Source: Rossellomorea vietnamensis
GTDB lineage: Bacteria > Bacillota > Bacilli > Bacillales > Bacillaceae_B
DNA length: 64,000 bases
Direction of reading: 5' to 3'
Assembly: GCF_008180415.1 (NCBI RefSeq)
Contig: NZ_VTEI01000007.1
Span: 159,810 to 223,809, forward strand
Shown piece by piece: positions 56,566-64,000 of this stretch. The notes below the pieces were generated by a model. It was not told the DNA's origin. It did no database searches and saw nothing but the letters and a program-made list of their open reading frames with translations. A program made the position numbers and the translations under genes. The stretch's first letter is position 1, and every line of letters begins with the position of its first letter.

Positions 56566-57324
56566 TCACTTAACTTCAACTGTATAATTATGGTGAACCG
56601 TACCGTCCTCAAGATCTCTCTCATAAAGATTCAAAAGCACTGGCCTATTTTTGGCAATTTCATCTCTTCCCAGATCAAAGCAAAATTCAAATTCACTCCA
56701 GTTCGGAGATTCCTTGTTCACTTTTACCATCGTTTCTTCTTTCAGGATGTTATGGCCATCCTCCACTGTGTAATAAAAGCTGCCTGCTGATACTTTAGCT
56801 TGCCCCCTGACACAATAGCTGTTCCCGGAAGAAACCATTTTAACGTTTTTAAAGGAAGGATTCTGTTCCTCGATTGTTAGCTTCATCGTCTGGCCAATTC
56901 TTTCTTCCACTGGTTTTCCATTAACTTGCTTAACCTGCAGGAAAGCTTCTACCATATATTCTCCAGGAGGAATTCTTTGTCCATACGAGGATGAATGGTC
57001 CCATTTGCTCTGCCAGATTTTTTGCTCGCCGCTCTTTAAAGTGATGCGCTGGACTGCCGGCAGGAAAGCTTTATTATCACTGTATCGGTATACTTCTTTT
57101 CCGGAATGGTCCATTACTATATAATCAAAAAATTGGCTTGAGGGAAACTCCAAGATCATCTTATCTGGAGTATTATTGAAGGCGGTCAATTCTATCTCAA
57201 CACCTCCGTCCCCTTCTTCTGCCTTCACTTCCCATTCCGGCTGTTGATTTCCCGCCTGGGTGGTTCCGGTCGGATAATAGGCTGTCGACACTATAAAAAG
57301 TAATATCACGATTGCTTTTTTCAA
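56566..57324 (-). CDS. Secreted BsuPI + Gmad2 domain protein
   Basis: A 252-residue protein with a signal peptide (residues 1-24), then a BsuPI-like domain (about 28-150, VEIELTAFNNTPDKMILEFPSS), and a Gmad2-type Ig-like domain (about 158-252, SGNSYCVRGQAKVSAGSFYYTVEDG). BsuPI is the fold of the B. subtilis intracellular proteinase inhibitor; Gmad2 occurs in spore germination proteins. Function outside the cell is unknown. The start follows AAAGGGGTACATC. The gene is monocistronic with a terminator. Confidence 0.75.
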   Translation of the reverse strand: MKKAIVILLFIVSTAYYPTGTTQAGNQQPEWEVKAEEGDGGVEIELTAFNNTPDKMILEFPSSQFFDYIVMDHSGKEVYRYSDNKAFLPAVQRITLKSGEQKIWQSKWDHSSSYGQRIPPGEYMVEAFLQVKQVNGKPVEERIGQTMKLTIEEQNPSFKNVKMVSSGNSYCVRGQAKVSAGSFYYTVEDGHNILKEETMVKVNKESPNWSEFEFCFDLGRDEIAKNRPVLLNLYERDLEDGTVHHNYTVEVK

Positions 57325-57381
57325 AGAGATGTACCCCTTTCTTTAAGGATGCACCCTTTATTATCCTCAACTACCGCAGTA

Positions 57382-58236
57382 TTAATCCCGTCGGAAGAAA
57401 CCGAAGATGCCGGCAGTCTCTACTATATTTGTGAAGGCAGTCGGGTCGACTTCTTTGATAATATGTTCGAGATCGTATAGCTCATAGCGGGTAATGACGA
57501 TAAACAGCATCTCTTTATCCTCATTTGTAAAGCCGCCTCTTGCTGGAAGGGTTGTGATTCCCCTTACCAATTTAGAGTGTATGGCTTCTTTCAATTCTGT
57601 TGAATTCTTCGTAATAATCATGGCCGTCAGTTTTTCATGCCTTGTATGGATGGCATCAATCACACGCGTGGAAACATATAGTGTGACAAGAGTATATAAT
57701 GCCTTCTCCCATCCATAAAGCTGTCCGGCAGTAATAATGATGACTGAATTCATCAGGAAGAAGTATGTACCGACAGGCTTATCTTTCAAGCGGGATAGAA
57801 TCATGGCGATAATATCCATGCCGCCTGTTGAGGCACCCCATTTTAAGGTCATACCTACCCCCACAGCCGCAATGACACCGCCAAAAACGGCATTCAGCAG
57901 AATATCGGGAGACAGGTGTATCACAGGGATGAAGCCCAGGAATATGGTGGTTGATAGAACTGAGACAAAGCTGTAAAAGGTGAAGGATTTACCCACCTTC
58001 AACCAGCCCAGTATTGTCACAGGGATATTAAGCAAAAGCAGAAGGATACCTGTAGATACTGCAAATGGTGTGTAATCAGATAAAACGCTTGATAAAAGCT
58101 GTGCGATTCCTGTGAATCCGCTGGCATATACATTAGCGGGGATCAAGAACAGGTTCAGGGCAAGCGCATTTAAAAGGGCACCGAATAACACGATGACCAG
58201 TTTTTTTGTTTCTAATACTACAAAGTCACGAGACAT
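57382..58236 (-). CDS. yitT: YitT-family membrane protein
   Basis: The 284-residue protein has about five to six hydrophobic segments (residues 12-180) and a soluble C-terminal DUF2179 domain (about 200-280, LTAMIITKNSTELKEAIHSKLVRGITTL). YitT-family (DUF161) proteins are widespread; their transported substrate, if any, is not established. AAAAGGAGGG precedes the ATG. Divergent from the DegV gene. Confidence 0.9.
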   Translation of the reverse strand: MSRDFVVLETKKLVIVLFGALLNALALNLFLIPANVYASGFTGIAQLLSSVLSDYTPFAVSTGILLLLLNIPVTILGWLKVGKSFTFYSFVSVLSTTIFLGFIPVIHLSPDILLNAVFGGVIAAVGVGMTLKWGASTGGMDIIAMILSRLKDKPVGTYFFLMNSVIIITAGQLYGWEKALYTLVTLYVSTRVIDAIHTRHEKLTAMIITKNSTELKEAIHSKLVRGITTLPARGGFTNEDKEMLFIVITRYELYDLEHIIKEVDPTAFTNIVETAGIFGFFRRD

Positions 58237-58546
58237 TGCATTCCCTCCTTTTAAAAGTATCTCTTATCTTTATTTATCCCAAAAATGAAAAAAACAACAA
58301 ATGATTGTCATTTTTTCTATAAATGGCTAGACTTAGTGTATATAGCTTAACTTTTTTTGAAACAATATGTTGTTTTCATGATTATGACTGTATGTCTTAG
58401 CGTGCAATTTCCCAGAAAACAACCGGGCAAAAAAAGAATCAAGGGCTGTATGGCTCAGAATGATGCTTTCAAAATACATATCATTTTATTTCATCATCAA
58501 TTTGCCTGTACAGCTTAATAAAACATTTTAAAGGGTGAATGGTCCA

Positions 58547-59413
58547 ATGAGTATCCGTTTATTTGCTGATAGTGCATCCGATCTTCCAAAAGCTTTTTAT
58601 GAGGAATACGATATAACAATGATCCCTCTGCGCGTATTAATTGATGACAACGAATATGAGGATATGGTCAATATCCAGCCTGAAGAAGTATTCCAAAAAA
58701 TCAGGGAGGGGAAAATGCCTAAAACTTCTCAAGCATCACCTTCGTTTTTCCAGAAAATATTTACTGATCTCGCCAAAAGTGATGAGAAAGGCATTTATGT
58801 CACTTTCTCATCTGAGTTATCAGGAACCTATCAGACAGCAGTCATGATAAGGGATCAAATCAAAGATGAGTACCCCGCTTTAGATTTGACGATCATTGAC
58901 AGTAAATGCGCTTCCCTAGGGTATGGTCTTGCTGTCAAAGAAACAGCGGAACTTGCAAAGAGCGGGGCTTCTGCTGATGAAATCATTTCCTTTGCCAAGT
59001 ACAAATGTGAACATATGGAACATCTTTTCACAGTGGAAGATCTTGATTACCTGGCTAAAGGAGGCAGAGTATCGAAAGCATCTGCGTTCCTCGGAGGCCT
59101 TCTTAATGTCAAGCCTCTCCTTCATGTGGAAGATGGTAAACTTGTCCCAATTGAAAAGATCCGCGGCCGAAAAAAAGTCCTGAAGCGCATTCTCGACCTA
59201 ATGGAAGAGAGAGGCGCAGACTTGGACCAGCAGGTTGTAGCTATCAGTCATGGTGATGATGAGGAACTTGCCCATGAAATGAAGAACTTGATACAGGAAA
59301 GGTTTCAGCCTAAAGAAGTTTATATCAACATTATAGGAGCTGCAGTAGGTTCCCATGCAGGCCCGGGTACACTGGCGATATTCTTTTCCAATCACTCCCC
59401 GGCTTCCGAGTAA
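58547..59413 (+). CDS. yitS: DegV family fatty-acid-binding protein
   Basis: A 288-residue DegV protein: DSASDLPKAF (8-17), IPLRVLIDD, the TSQASPSFF and TFSSELSGTYQTA motifs, and GGRVSKASAF. DegV (FakB-type) proteins bind fatty acids and hand them to the FakA kinase. The start at 58547 is an ATG downstream of AAAGGGTG; the GTG at 58535 is inside the site. Size and place next to yitT match YitS. Confidence 0.9.
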   Translation: MSIRLFADSASDLPKAFYEEYDITMIPLRVLIDDNEYEDMVNIQPEEVFQKIREGKMPKTSQASPSFFQKIFTDLAKSDEKGIYVTFSSELSGTYQTAVMIRDQIKDEYPALDLTIIDSKCASLGYGLAVKETAELAKSGASADEIISFAKYKCEHMEHLFTVEDLDYLAKGGRVSKASAFLGGLLNVKPLLHVEDGKLVPIEKIRGRKKVLKRILDLMEERGADLDQQVVAISHGDDEELAHEMKNLIQERFQPKEVYINIIGAAVGSHAGPGTLAIFFSNHSPASE

Positions 59414-59475
59414 TAACGATTCCCTTTTTCGGAAAAGCTAAATCTGTATTAAGATTTAGAAGGGAGAATCCTATC

Positions 59476-59607
59476 TTGCCGCATACTTCAGATAACGATA
59501 AGAAGGCTAAAGACAATAATGCACTTCATCACGAGAAGAACATGATGAGAGAAAAAAACCGTAAAGCGGGCAAACGTCAATACTCCAAAAAAACAGACCA
59601 CCTGTAA
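59476..59607 (+). CDS. DUF3941-like small basic protein
   Basis: A 43-residue protein (PHTSDNDKKAKDNNALHHEK), rich in Lys, His and Asn. It starts with TTG at 59476, behind AAGGGAGAATC, and ends in a strong terminator. The sequence fits DUF3941, small proteins of Bacillaceae with likely spore expression. Role unknown. Confidence 0.75.
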   Translation: MPHTSDNDKKAKDNNALHHEKNMMREKNRKAGKRQYSKKTDHL

Positions 59608-59630
59608 GATATACAGGAATCTATATGAGG

Positions 59631-59666
59631 GCCGGCTTTGGACTTAGACCAAAGCCGGCTTTTTTC
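59631..59666 (+). terminator. Terminator of the DUF3941-like gene
   Basis: GCCGGCTTTGG and CCAAAGCCGGC, then TTTTTT. Confidence 0.95.
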
Positions 59667-59799
59667 TAATCATATACAATAAAGATAAAAACACCCTCGC
59701 TAAAAGTTGTATGGGGTTATTTCGTTGTCTATAATGTAACTAACAGGCCTTACATCTGGAATGTTGGCTTAGAAAGTGATACATAAGGAGGTCATTTCC

Positions 59800-60291
59800 A
59801 TGGCAAAGGAAAATTCATTTGACGTAGTTTCACAGGTTGATTTCCCTGAAGTCAAAAACGCCATCAGTGCAGCACTTAAAGAAATTAAGACACGCTATGA
59901 TTTTAAAGGAAGCAAAAGTGATATTTCATTGGACAAAGAAGAAATCGTACTGGTTTCTGATGACGACTATAAGATGGACCAGTTAAAGGATGTTTTGATC
60001 GGCAAACTCATTAAAAGAGGCGTTCCGGTCAAAAATCTTGACTACGGAAAAACGGAAGGCGCTTCCGGAGGCACAGTCCGCCAAAGAGCGAAATTAGTTC
60101 AAGGAATCGGGAAAGAAGATGCAAAAAAAATAAATACGCTCATCAAAAATTCTGGTGTTAAGGTAAAAAGCCAAATTCAAGATGATCAAATACGCGTAAC
60201 CGGAAAAAGCAGAGATGATCTGCAGCAAATCATGGCAGCTATTAGAGAGGCTGATTTGTCTGTAGACGTCCAATTTATGAATTTCCGTTGA
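59800..60291 (+). CDS. yitK: YajQ-family nucleotide-binding protein (YitK)
   Basis: A 163-residue protein with two ferredoxin-like domains: [17 protein letters not shown] at the start and [11 protein letters not shown] at the end, the YajQ hallmarks. Members bind nucleotides, with c-di-GMP binding shown in some bacteria. AAGGAGG precedes the ATG at 59800, so the longer frame to 59776 is not used. Its terminator lies at 60312. Confidence 0.94.
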   Translation: MAKENSFDVVSQVDFPEVKNAISAALKEIKTRYDFKGSKSDISLDKEEIVLVSDDDYKMDQLKDVLIGKLIKRGVPVKNLDYGKTEGASGGTVRQRAKLVQGIGKEDAKKINTLIKNSGVKVKSQIQDDQIRVTGKSRDDLQQIMAAIREADLSVDVQFMNFR

Positions 60292-60311
60292 TGGTGCTTC
60301 GTTTTTAATAG

Positions 60312-60348
60312 AGCCGGCTGGGTAAAATATATCCAACCGGCTTTTTTA
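60312..60348 (+). terminator. Terminator of yitK
   Basis: AGCCGGCTGG and CCAACCGGCT around a loop of about 11 bases, then TTTTTTA. Confidence 0.9.
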
Positions 60349-60649
60349 TATACCCTCTTTGAAACTGTTTCAGTATCAATTGCTGCTTTCATATCCCCCT
60401 CGGTAGCGGGATTTTCTCTCTCAACAGGAAGAACAGCTTTGGTCTTTTGCTTATCACGATATTTTAGTGAATTTGACGTAACTTTTGAAAATCATCAAGT
60501 TTAAGAGAAGCCGCTTTTATTAAGGGCTGCTTAACTTGCTGTAACATGTGATCGGTTAAGAAAGCATGACTGCTTGCTTAACAACAAGAGCTGATGATAA
60601 TGACATTTTTCAGTTTTTATGAAATAAAGAAATCCAGGGAGGAATATCC
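60349..60649. other. Intergenic region with a doubtful element A remnant
   Basis: AAACTGTTTCAG at the left, TTGCTGCTTTCATATCCC, and GAAGAACAGCTTTGGTC at 60362-60445 weakly resemble element A. No gene is supported. AGGGAGGAATATCC just before 60650 is the site of the next gene. Confidence 0.4.
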
Positions 60650-62011
60650 ATGACAAGTCGAATATTGGTCGTTGGCGGTGTTGCAGGAGGCGCGACTACA
60701 GCAGCACAGCTCAGAAGATTGGATGAGGAATGTGAAATCGTTATGTTTGAAAAGGATGAGCATATTTCGTTCGGAAACTGCGGGATGCCTTATTTTATAG
60801 GTGACATCATTAAAGAAAGAGATCATCTGTTTGCTGCGGATCCCAAATCCATGAAAGAACAACTAAATATTGATGTCCGCGTCTTCAATGAAGTTTTATC
60901 AATCGATCGAAATGAGAAGAGCATTAAAGTGAAAGATCTTCGTTCGAAAGAGGAGTATCATGAAAACTACGACTTCCTTGTACTGGCACCCGGGGCTGCC
61001 CCCTTCCTGCCTCCCATTAATGGCCTGAAAGAAAGCCGCCATTTTGTGCTTCGGAATATCGAAGACATGGATAGAATCAAAGAATTTCTTGAGACCAGGC
61101 ACCCAGCCTCCTGTTCTATTATTGGCGGTGGATTTATAGGCATTGAAATGGCTGAGAACTTATCAGTCCTGGGAATGGATGTCAATCTGATAGAAGCATC
61201 ACCCCATTTAATGGGTGTCTTGGATGAGGACATGAGTGAAATGATTGAAAAAGAAGTGAGAGAACATGGAGTCAATGTGTTTCTCAATGATGGCGTGCAG
61301 AAAGTGGATGATAAGGGAGTCATCATTACGCAGAGAGCCAATGAAATCCACTCAGATTTCATCATCGTTGCTACTGGTGTCAGACCGCAGACAAGGCTTG
61401 CAGGAGAAGCCGGGCTCTCGATCGGCAAGACTGGGGGCATAAAGGTAAATGAGTACATGCAGACCAGTGACTCCTCCATCTATGCTGTAGGTGACGCAGT
61501 TGAGAGCAAGAGCGCTATTTCAGGAAAACCTGTCAGAATACCGCTCGCGTGGCCTGCTCACCGGCAATCCTACATCGCTGCAAAGCACCTGACAGGGGAT
61601 CCCATCCGTTTCAAAGGCCTCCTTGGTACATCCGTGGTTAAGATTTTCAGTTTGACTGCAGCTTCCACTGGTTTAAATGAAAAACAGCTTTTGGAAGAAA
61701 ATATTGCCTTTCACACTGTTGCACATACAGGTAAATCACATGCAGGTTATTATCCTGGAGCTGAAAGAGTAAGTATTAAGATGCATTTCAGCGAAGAGTC
61801 TGGAAGGATACTTGGTGCACAAATCATAGGAGGTGAAGGGGTCGATAAAAGAATCGATATCCTTTCAGCCTGTATCAATGGAAATGTAACGGCTGATCGT
61901 CTGCAGGAAATTGAGACAGCCTATTCTCCACCCTATTCATCGCCTAAAGACCTTATTAACATAATCGGGTATAAAGCAGAAAGCATGATAAAAAATAAGC
62001 ATCAGGATTAA
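60650..62011 (+). CDS. cdr: CoA-disulfide reductase
   Basis: The 453-residue flavoprotein has the FAD motif VGGVAGGATTA (8-18), a single redox Cys44 in SFGNCGMPYF, NAD(P) motif IIGGGFIGIEMAEN, and the C-terminal dimer domain. CoADR reduces CoA disulfide with NADPH and keeps CoA, the main low-molecular thiol in some bacilli, reduced. No rhodanese domain is fused. A sigma-B-like promoter for the next gene overlaps its stop codon. Confidence 0.92.
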   Translation: MTSRILVVGGVAGGATTAAQLRRLDEECEIVMFEKDEHISFGNCGMPYFIGDIIKERDHLFAADPKSMKEQLNIDVRVFNEVLSIDRNEKSIKVKDLRSKEEYHENYDFLVLAPGAAPFLPPINGLKESRHFVLRNIEDMDRIKEFLETRHPASCSIIGGGFIGIEMAENLSVLGMDVNLIEASPHLMGVLDEDMSEMIEKEVREHGVNVFLNDGVQKVDDKGVIITQRANEIHSDFIIVATGVRPQTRLAGEAGLSIGKTGGIKVNEYMQTSDSSIYAVGDAVESKSAISGKPVRIPLAWPAHRQSYIAAKHLTGDPIRFKGLLGTSVVKIFSLTAASTGLNEKQLLEENIAFHTVAHTGKSHAGYYPGAERVSIKMHFSEESGRILGAQIIGGEGVDKRIDILSACINGNVTADRLQEIETAYSPPYSSPKDLINIIGYKAESMIKNKHQD

Positions 62012-62030
62012 AATTCCGGCAATCGGGTAA
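62006..62030 (+). promoter_or_regulatory. Sigma-B-type promoter of the SDR gene
   Basis: GATTAA (62006-62011), spacer of 13 bases, GGGTAA (62025-62030); consensus sigma-B is GTTTAA-N12-14-GGGTAA. It starts at the stop codon of the CoA-disulfide reductase and lies 95 bp before the SDR start. Confidence 0.8.
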
Positions 62031-62124
62031 AGATAATTTGAAATTGAAGCAGCACTGTTACTATCTTGGCACAACGACATTTAAATCCTTAAACTCAATT
62101 CATTATCGAAGGAGTGAAGTATCT

Positions 62125-62982
62125 ATGTCTCAAGAAAATAATTTTCCGCCCCAGCATCAGGATCATCAGCCAGGCACCGAAAAGGAGATGCATCCTCAGC
62201 CGAAATACATCGATGATAACTATAAAGGAAGCGGTAAACTGAAAGGCAAGGTTGCCCTCATCACAGGAGGAGACAGCGGAATCGGAAAAGCCGTCGCCCT
62301 TTACTTCGCTAAAGAAGGAGCAGATATCGCTATCGCCTACCTCGAAGAAGACCAGGATGCCCAGGAAACAAAGAGCCTTATTGAAAAAGAAGGCAGAACG
62401 TGTTTGCTGTTCTCTGGTGACCTCGGGAGTTCTTCCTACAGTGCAGAAGTAGTCCAAGAAACGGTGGATCATTTTGGACAGCTCGATATACTTGTCAACA
62501 ACGCCGCAGAACAGCACCCTCAAAAGAGCTTGCTTGACATCTCTGATGAACAACTGGAAAAAACATTTAGGACAAACGTGTTTTCCTTCTTTTATTTGAC
62601 AAAGGCAGCACTGCCGCATCTTAAAAGCGGAAGTTCAATTATAAATACAACATCTGTCACCGCTTACGCCGGGAATGAGCAGCTGCTTGATTATTCATCA
62701 ACAAAGGGGGCAATCGTTGCGTTTACACGATCCCTATCCCAGTCACTGGCTTCACAAAACATCAGGGTGAATGGAGTGGCGCCTGGCCCTATTTGGACAC
62801 CATTGATTCCCTCTACATTCCCTGAGGATAAGGTGGCTCAATTTGGAGCTGATACGCCGCTTGGCAGAGCAGGACAGCCATTCGAGCTTGCGCCGGCCTA
62901 TGTCTACTTGGCAAGTGATGATTCACAATACACTACTGGACAAGTCATGCATGTAAACGGCGGAAAAATCGTAAATGGCTAA
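62125..62982 (+). CDS. SDR-family oxidoreductase (YhdF/YdaD-like)
   Basis: The 285-residue protein has a long Gln/Pro/His-rich leader (residues 1-35), then a classical SDR fold: GGDSGIGK (48-55), NNAA (126-129), catalytic Tyr190-x3-Lys194 with Ser177. This group of stress-linked SDRs (YhdF, YdaD, YghA) is sigma-B controlled in B. subtilis, which fits the promoter upstream. The natural substrate is unknown. Start at 62125 behind AAGGAGTG. Confidence 0.9.
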   Translation: MSQENNFPPQHQDHQPGTEKEMHPQPKYIDDNYKGSGKLKGKVALITGGDSGIGKAVALYFAKEGADIAIAYLEEDQDAQETKSLIEKEGRTCLLFSGDLGSSSYSAEVVQETVDHFGQLDILVNNAAEQHPQKSLLDISDEQLEKTFRTNVFSFFYLTKAALPHLKSGSSIINTTSVTAYAGNEQLLDYSSTKGAIVAFTRSLSQSLASQNIRVNGVAPGPIWTPLIPSTFPEDKVAQFGADTPLGRAGQPFELAPAYVYLASDDSQYTTGQVMHVNGGKIVNG

Positions 62983-62990
62983 TAGTAATG

Positions 62991-63030
62991 AAAACAGACA
63001 GCCCTCGATACCGAGGAGCTGTCTGTTTTG
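62991..63030. terminator. Bidirectional terminator after the SDR gene
   Basis: AAAACAGACAGC and GCTGTCTGTTTT, with CCTCG and CGAGG pairing inside. It faces both converging genes. Confidence 0.9.
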
Positions 63031-63079
63031 AGTGTGCGGTTATAGTTCCTAAAAAAGCCATACATAGAAGGCCAGCTTT

Positions 63080-64000
63080 CTATAAGGACTCAGTATTTTT
63101 CACCGTTTTCACCATACTGCATGAAGAACGTTCTACAATTTGATGAGGAATCGTTATCCTCTTCACAGGTTCGCGAGGATCCTCTATTTTTTGAATCAGG
63201 TTCCGTGCTGCCTGATATCCTAAGTCAAAAATATTGATATCGACTGAAGTCAGAGGCGGACGTGACATTTCAGCCAGCATAACGTTGTTGAAACTGATGA
63301 TGGAAATATCATCGGGTACCGATATTCCCATCTCATTCAACGTATTCAATACCCCAAGAGACATTAAATCATCCGCAACCACCAGTGCAGTTGGCGGGTT
63401 CTTCAGCGTCATTAATTCCTTGACGGCTTCCTGGCCGCCTTCTCTTAAGAATTCTTCATGTACAATATATCTGTCTTCAAGAGGAATACCCGCATTTCTG
63501 AGGGATTTCTCATAGCCGAGCAGCCGTTCTACAGTAACAACCAGATTCAAATCGCCGCCCACAAAAGCTATGCGGTCATGTCCGGCTTTCAACAAGTAAT
63601 CTGTAACTTCTTTCGTTGCCCTGAAATTATCGTTATCTACGTGTGTGATTTCATCGGCATGCTTAAACGGCTTTCCAATCACGACAAAAGGAAAATCTCT
63701 CTCTTTGAGGTACATCATGACTTTATCTTCAACTTTGGAATAAAGGAGTATGATTCCATCAACCCTTCCTCCTTGTACCATTTGAACGATTCCGTCATAG
63801 ATTTCCTGGTCACTTTGGCCTGTGGTCATTTGCAAAGCATACTGCTTTTCATGTGCCCCTTCACTTAAACCTCGCAGTACCGTCGGAAAAAACGGATTTT
63901 GAAAAAATTTATCCGCTGATCCAGGCAATACAAGGCCAAGCACCTGGGTCGATTGGTTCGCCAGGCTTCTCGCGATGAAGTTCGGATGATACCCCAGCTT
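63080..64000 (-). CDS. LacI-family transcriptional regulator, cut by window end
   Basis: 307 codons are visible and the frame is open at the window edge, so the N-terminal helix-turn-helix lies beyond it. The visible part begins KLGYHPNFIARSLANQST, the end of a LacI/GalR hinge region, followed by the periplasmic-binding-like effector domain (GLVLPGSADKFFQNPFF onward). The sequence resembles MalR-type regulators of maltose use (the closest I recall), but the operon it controls is outside. No stop before 63080. Confidence 0.85.
   Translation of the reverse strand, partial: KLGYHPNFIARSLANQSTQVLGLVLPGSADKFFQNPFFPTVLRGLSEGAHEKQYALQMTTGQSDQEIYDGIVQMVQGGRVDGIILLYSKVEDKVMMYLKERDFPFVVIGKPFKHADEITHVDNDNFRATKEVTDYLLKAGHDRIAFVGGDLNLVVTVERLLGYEKSLRNAGIPLEDRYIVHEEFLREGGQEAVKELMTLKNPPTALVVADDLMSLGVLNTLNEMGISVPDDISIISFNNVMLAEMSRPPLTSVDINIFDLGYQAARNLIQKIEDPREPVKRITIPHQIVERSSCSMVKTVKNTESL

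Overview
The window is chromosomal DNA from an endospore-forming member of the Bacillaceae. Evidence: a spoVA-type operon, coat genes (cotZ-like, cotO), spoVIF, competence genes (mecA, coiA, comZ, med), Bacillus-type regulatory sites (FapR boxes, a CtsR operator, a tryptophan T-box, a sigma-B-like promoter) and strong AGGAGG ribosome binding sites. Gene order follows the yjb/yja block of Bacillus subtilis and then the yit block, so this is mostly conserved core chromosome. The many intergenic repeats, unlike anything I know from B. subtilis, suggest a Mesobacillus/Cytobacillus-like relative; I cannot name the species.

Layout. 1-4900 (minus): repeat element B, spoVIF, a tiny YjcZ-type protein, and a five-gene operon YhcN-like lipoprotein / spoVAC / spoVAD / spoVAEb / DUF421 that has the composition of the second (spoVA2 or spoVA2mob) operon type, then a DUF1360 protein. 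4904-5305: three tandem 124-bp copies of element B. 5990-7088: cotZ-like and cotO. 7586-16214: fabI with a FapR box, a CPA2 antiporter, mgtE, prpE, an RluD-type synthase, NAD kinase, relQ and yjbL. 16389-19357 (plus): yjbK, yjbJ, truncated globin, spxH. 20015-26262: yizD-like, pepF, coiA, mecA, spx, yjbC. 26670-33914: a DUF4015 putative glycoside hydrolase and the oppABCDF operon. 34405-37485: DUF3899 protein, T-box-controlled trpS, yjbA, a small membrane protein. 37875-46968: yjaZ, the fabH-fabF operon with a FapR box, yjzB, comZ, med, yjaV, yjaU and yjzD. 47207-50080: clpB with a CtsR operator, and yjzC. 50419-64000: uppP, an Fnr regulator with a C-terminal cysteine cluster, yitW, yitV, yitU, small proteins, a striking 53-bp repeat array, a BsuPI-domain protein, yitT, a DegV protein, yajQ/yitK, CoA-disulfide reductase, a sigma-B-type SDR, and a LacI-family regulator cut by the window end.

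How it works together. Several genes belong to one proteolysis and stress network: Spx, its adaptor SpxH, MecA (ClpC adaptor), and CtsR-controlled ClpB. FabI, FabH and FabF are fatty-acid synthesis enzymes sharing FapR-type operators. NadK and RelQ are adjacent. MecA, CoiA, ComZ and Med touch competence. The SpoVA, CotZ, CotO, SpoVIF and YjcZ genes build or load the spore.

Non-coding structure. The most unusual material is intergenic: (1) about 18 tandem 53-bp units at 55451-56405, each carrying inverted GGATACATA / TATGTATCC arms; (2) a dispersed 170-200 bp family (element A) with imperfect terminal inverted repeats of about 27 bp, in at least seven full copies, several touching stop codons; (3) a second family (element B) with tandem and composite copies. 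I found no tRNA, rRNA, CRISPR array, prophage or intact insertion sequence.
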